Source of the DNA: Clostridia bacterium
Lineage (GTDB): Bacteria; Bacillota; Clostridia; Christensenellales; UBA1242
Assembly (NCBI GenBank): GCA_017443885.1
Contig: JAFSXW010000046.1
Coordinates: forward strand, 1-13,735
Length of the DNA: 13,735 nt
Direction of reading: 5' to 3'
In this document: piece after piece, positions 13,514 to 13,735 of the stretch
How the letters are laid out: every line of letters starts with the position of its first letter
Position numbering within the stretch: position 1 is the stretch's first letter
Made by a program: the position numbers and the translations under genes
Notes under the pieces: generated by a model
Database searches by the model: none
The model's input: the letters and a program-made list of their open reading frames with translations, nothing else
Told to the model about the DNA's origin: nothing

Positions 13514-13541
13514 GCATATTATTTAACCTTTTGCAAAAAAT
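13514..13541 (+). promoter_or_regulatory. Candidate sigma-E-type promoter of the carboxypeptidase gene
   Basis: GCATATT (13514-13520) fits the sigma-E -35 consensus KMATATT exactly. CAAAAAAT (13534-13541) matches six of eight positions of the -10 CATACAMT, and the spacer is 13 bp. This suggests mother-cell expression. The AT-rich background lowers its weight. Confidence 0.4.
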
Positions 13542-13559
13542 ATAAAGCAGAGGTGAAAT

Positions 13560-13735
13560 ATGAAAAAAATTTTATTATGTTTAACGCTTTGTTTTTTAAT
13601 TTGTGGTTCTTTATTAGTGCCAATAAACAGCACAAAATTTGTTTGTTTTGCAGAAGAAAATATAAGCGCAAGCCTTGCAGAAAATGCTAAGTCGGCATAT
13701 TTAATAGATGCCAATTCTGGCACGGTTATATTTGC
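13560..13735 (+). CDS. D-alanyl-D-alanine carboxypeptidase, 5' part (cut by window end)
   Basis: The visible 58 residues begin MKKILLCLTLCFLICGSLLV, a signal peptide with a probable cleavage site after VCFA. They continue with AKSAYLIDANSGTVIF (43-58), which is the opening strand of low-molecular-weight penicillin-binding proteins (PBP5/DacA/DacB/DacF family: Ala-x-Ala-x-Leu-x-Asp-x-x-Ser-Gly-x-Val). The catalytic SxxK motif lies beyond the window. These enzymes remove the terminal D-Ala of peptidoglycan stem peptides outside the membrane. AGGTGA at 13551-13556 precedes the ATG. The sporulation context and the sigma-E-like promoter suggest a cortex or engulfment enzyme of the DacB/DacF kind, but which one cannot be told. 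Confidence 0.85.
   Translation, partial: MKKILLCLTLCFLICGSLLVPINSTKFVCFAEENISASLAENAKSAYLIDANSGTVIF

Overview
The window looks like chromosome from an AT-rich (roughly 30% G+C by eye) endospore-forming Firmicute of the Clostridia type, probably an uncultured lineage. Evidence is the complete spoIIIAA-AH cluster, the spoIVB-spo0A pair, a SpoIIM-like gene, Gram-positive Shine-Dalgarno sequences and very compact operons. All supported genes are on the + strand. No rRNA, tRNA, CRISPR array, transposase or phage gene was seen.

Layout. 1-392 is non-coding. It holds a composite repeat of about 310 bp, bounded on both sides by AGTGAAR heptamer runs and containing a tandem array of about 22-nt hairpin units. 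393-2107 carries truB and an endonuclease IV-family gene as one short operon. 2148-2820 is a free-standing efp unit with its own promoter and terminator. 2901-7533 is the eight-gene spoIIIA operon, including a 57-codon spoIIIAF that is easily overlooked, closed by a terminator. 7597-10906 is a second operon with a good sigma-A-type promoter: an Asp23-family gene, an unrecognised two-TM repeat protein, nusB, xseA and xseB. 10833-12042 is spoIVB, behind a forespore (sigma-G/F)-type promoter. 12055-12899 is an atypical spo0A with candidate operator repeats and a promoter. 12885-13511 is a SpoIIM-like membrane protein. 13560 to the end is the 5' part of a D-Ala-D-Ala carboxypeptidase gene behind a sigma-E-like promoter.

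How the genes work together. SpoIIIAA-AH is the mother-cell half of the channel between mother cell and forespore. SpoIVB is the forespore serine protease that signals across the intermembrane space to activate sigma-K. Spo0A is the entry regulator, SpoIIM helps engulfment and the carboxypeptidase trims peptidoglycan. TruB, EF-P, NusB, endonuclease IV and exonuclease VII are housekeeping factors for tRNA, translation, transcription and DNA repair.

Most interesting points. (1) The start codons of spoIVB and the SpoIIM-like gene lie inside intrinsic-terminator hairpins whose U-tracts encode Phe-Phe, and neither has a visible Shine-Dalgarno. (2) Spo0A has a clear DNA-binding domain but a degenerate receiver lacking the acidic pocket. 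(3) An Asp23 protein is paired with an unrecognised two-TM protein bearing three 20-residue tandem repeats, possibly replacing the usual AmaP anchor. (4) SpoIIIAF is reduced to its two membrane helices. (5) The hairpin array near position 100 keeps stem pairing while the stem sequence changes from unit to unit.
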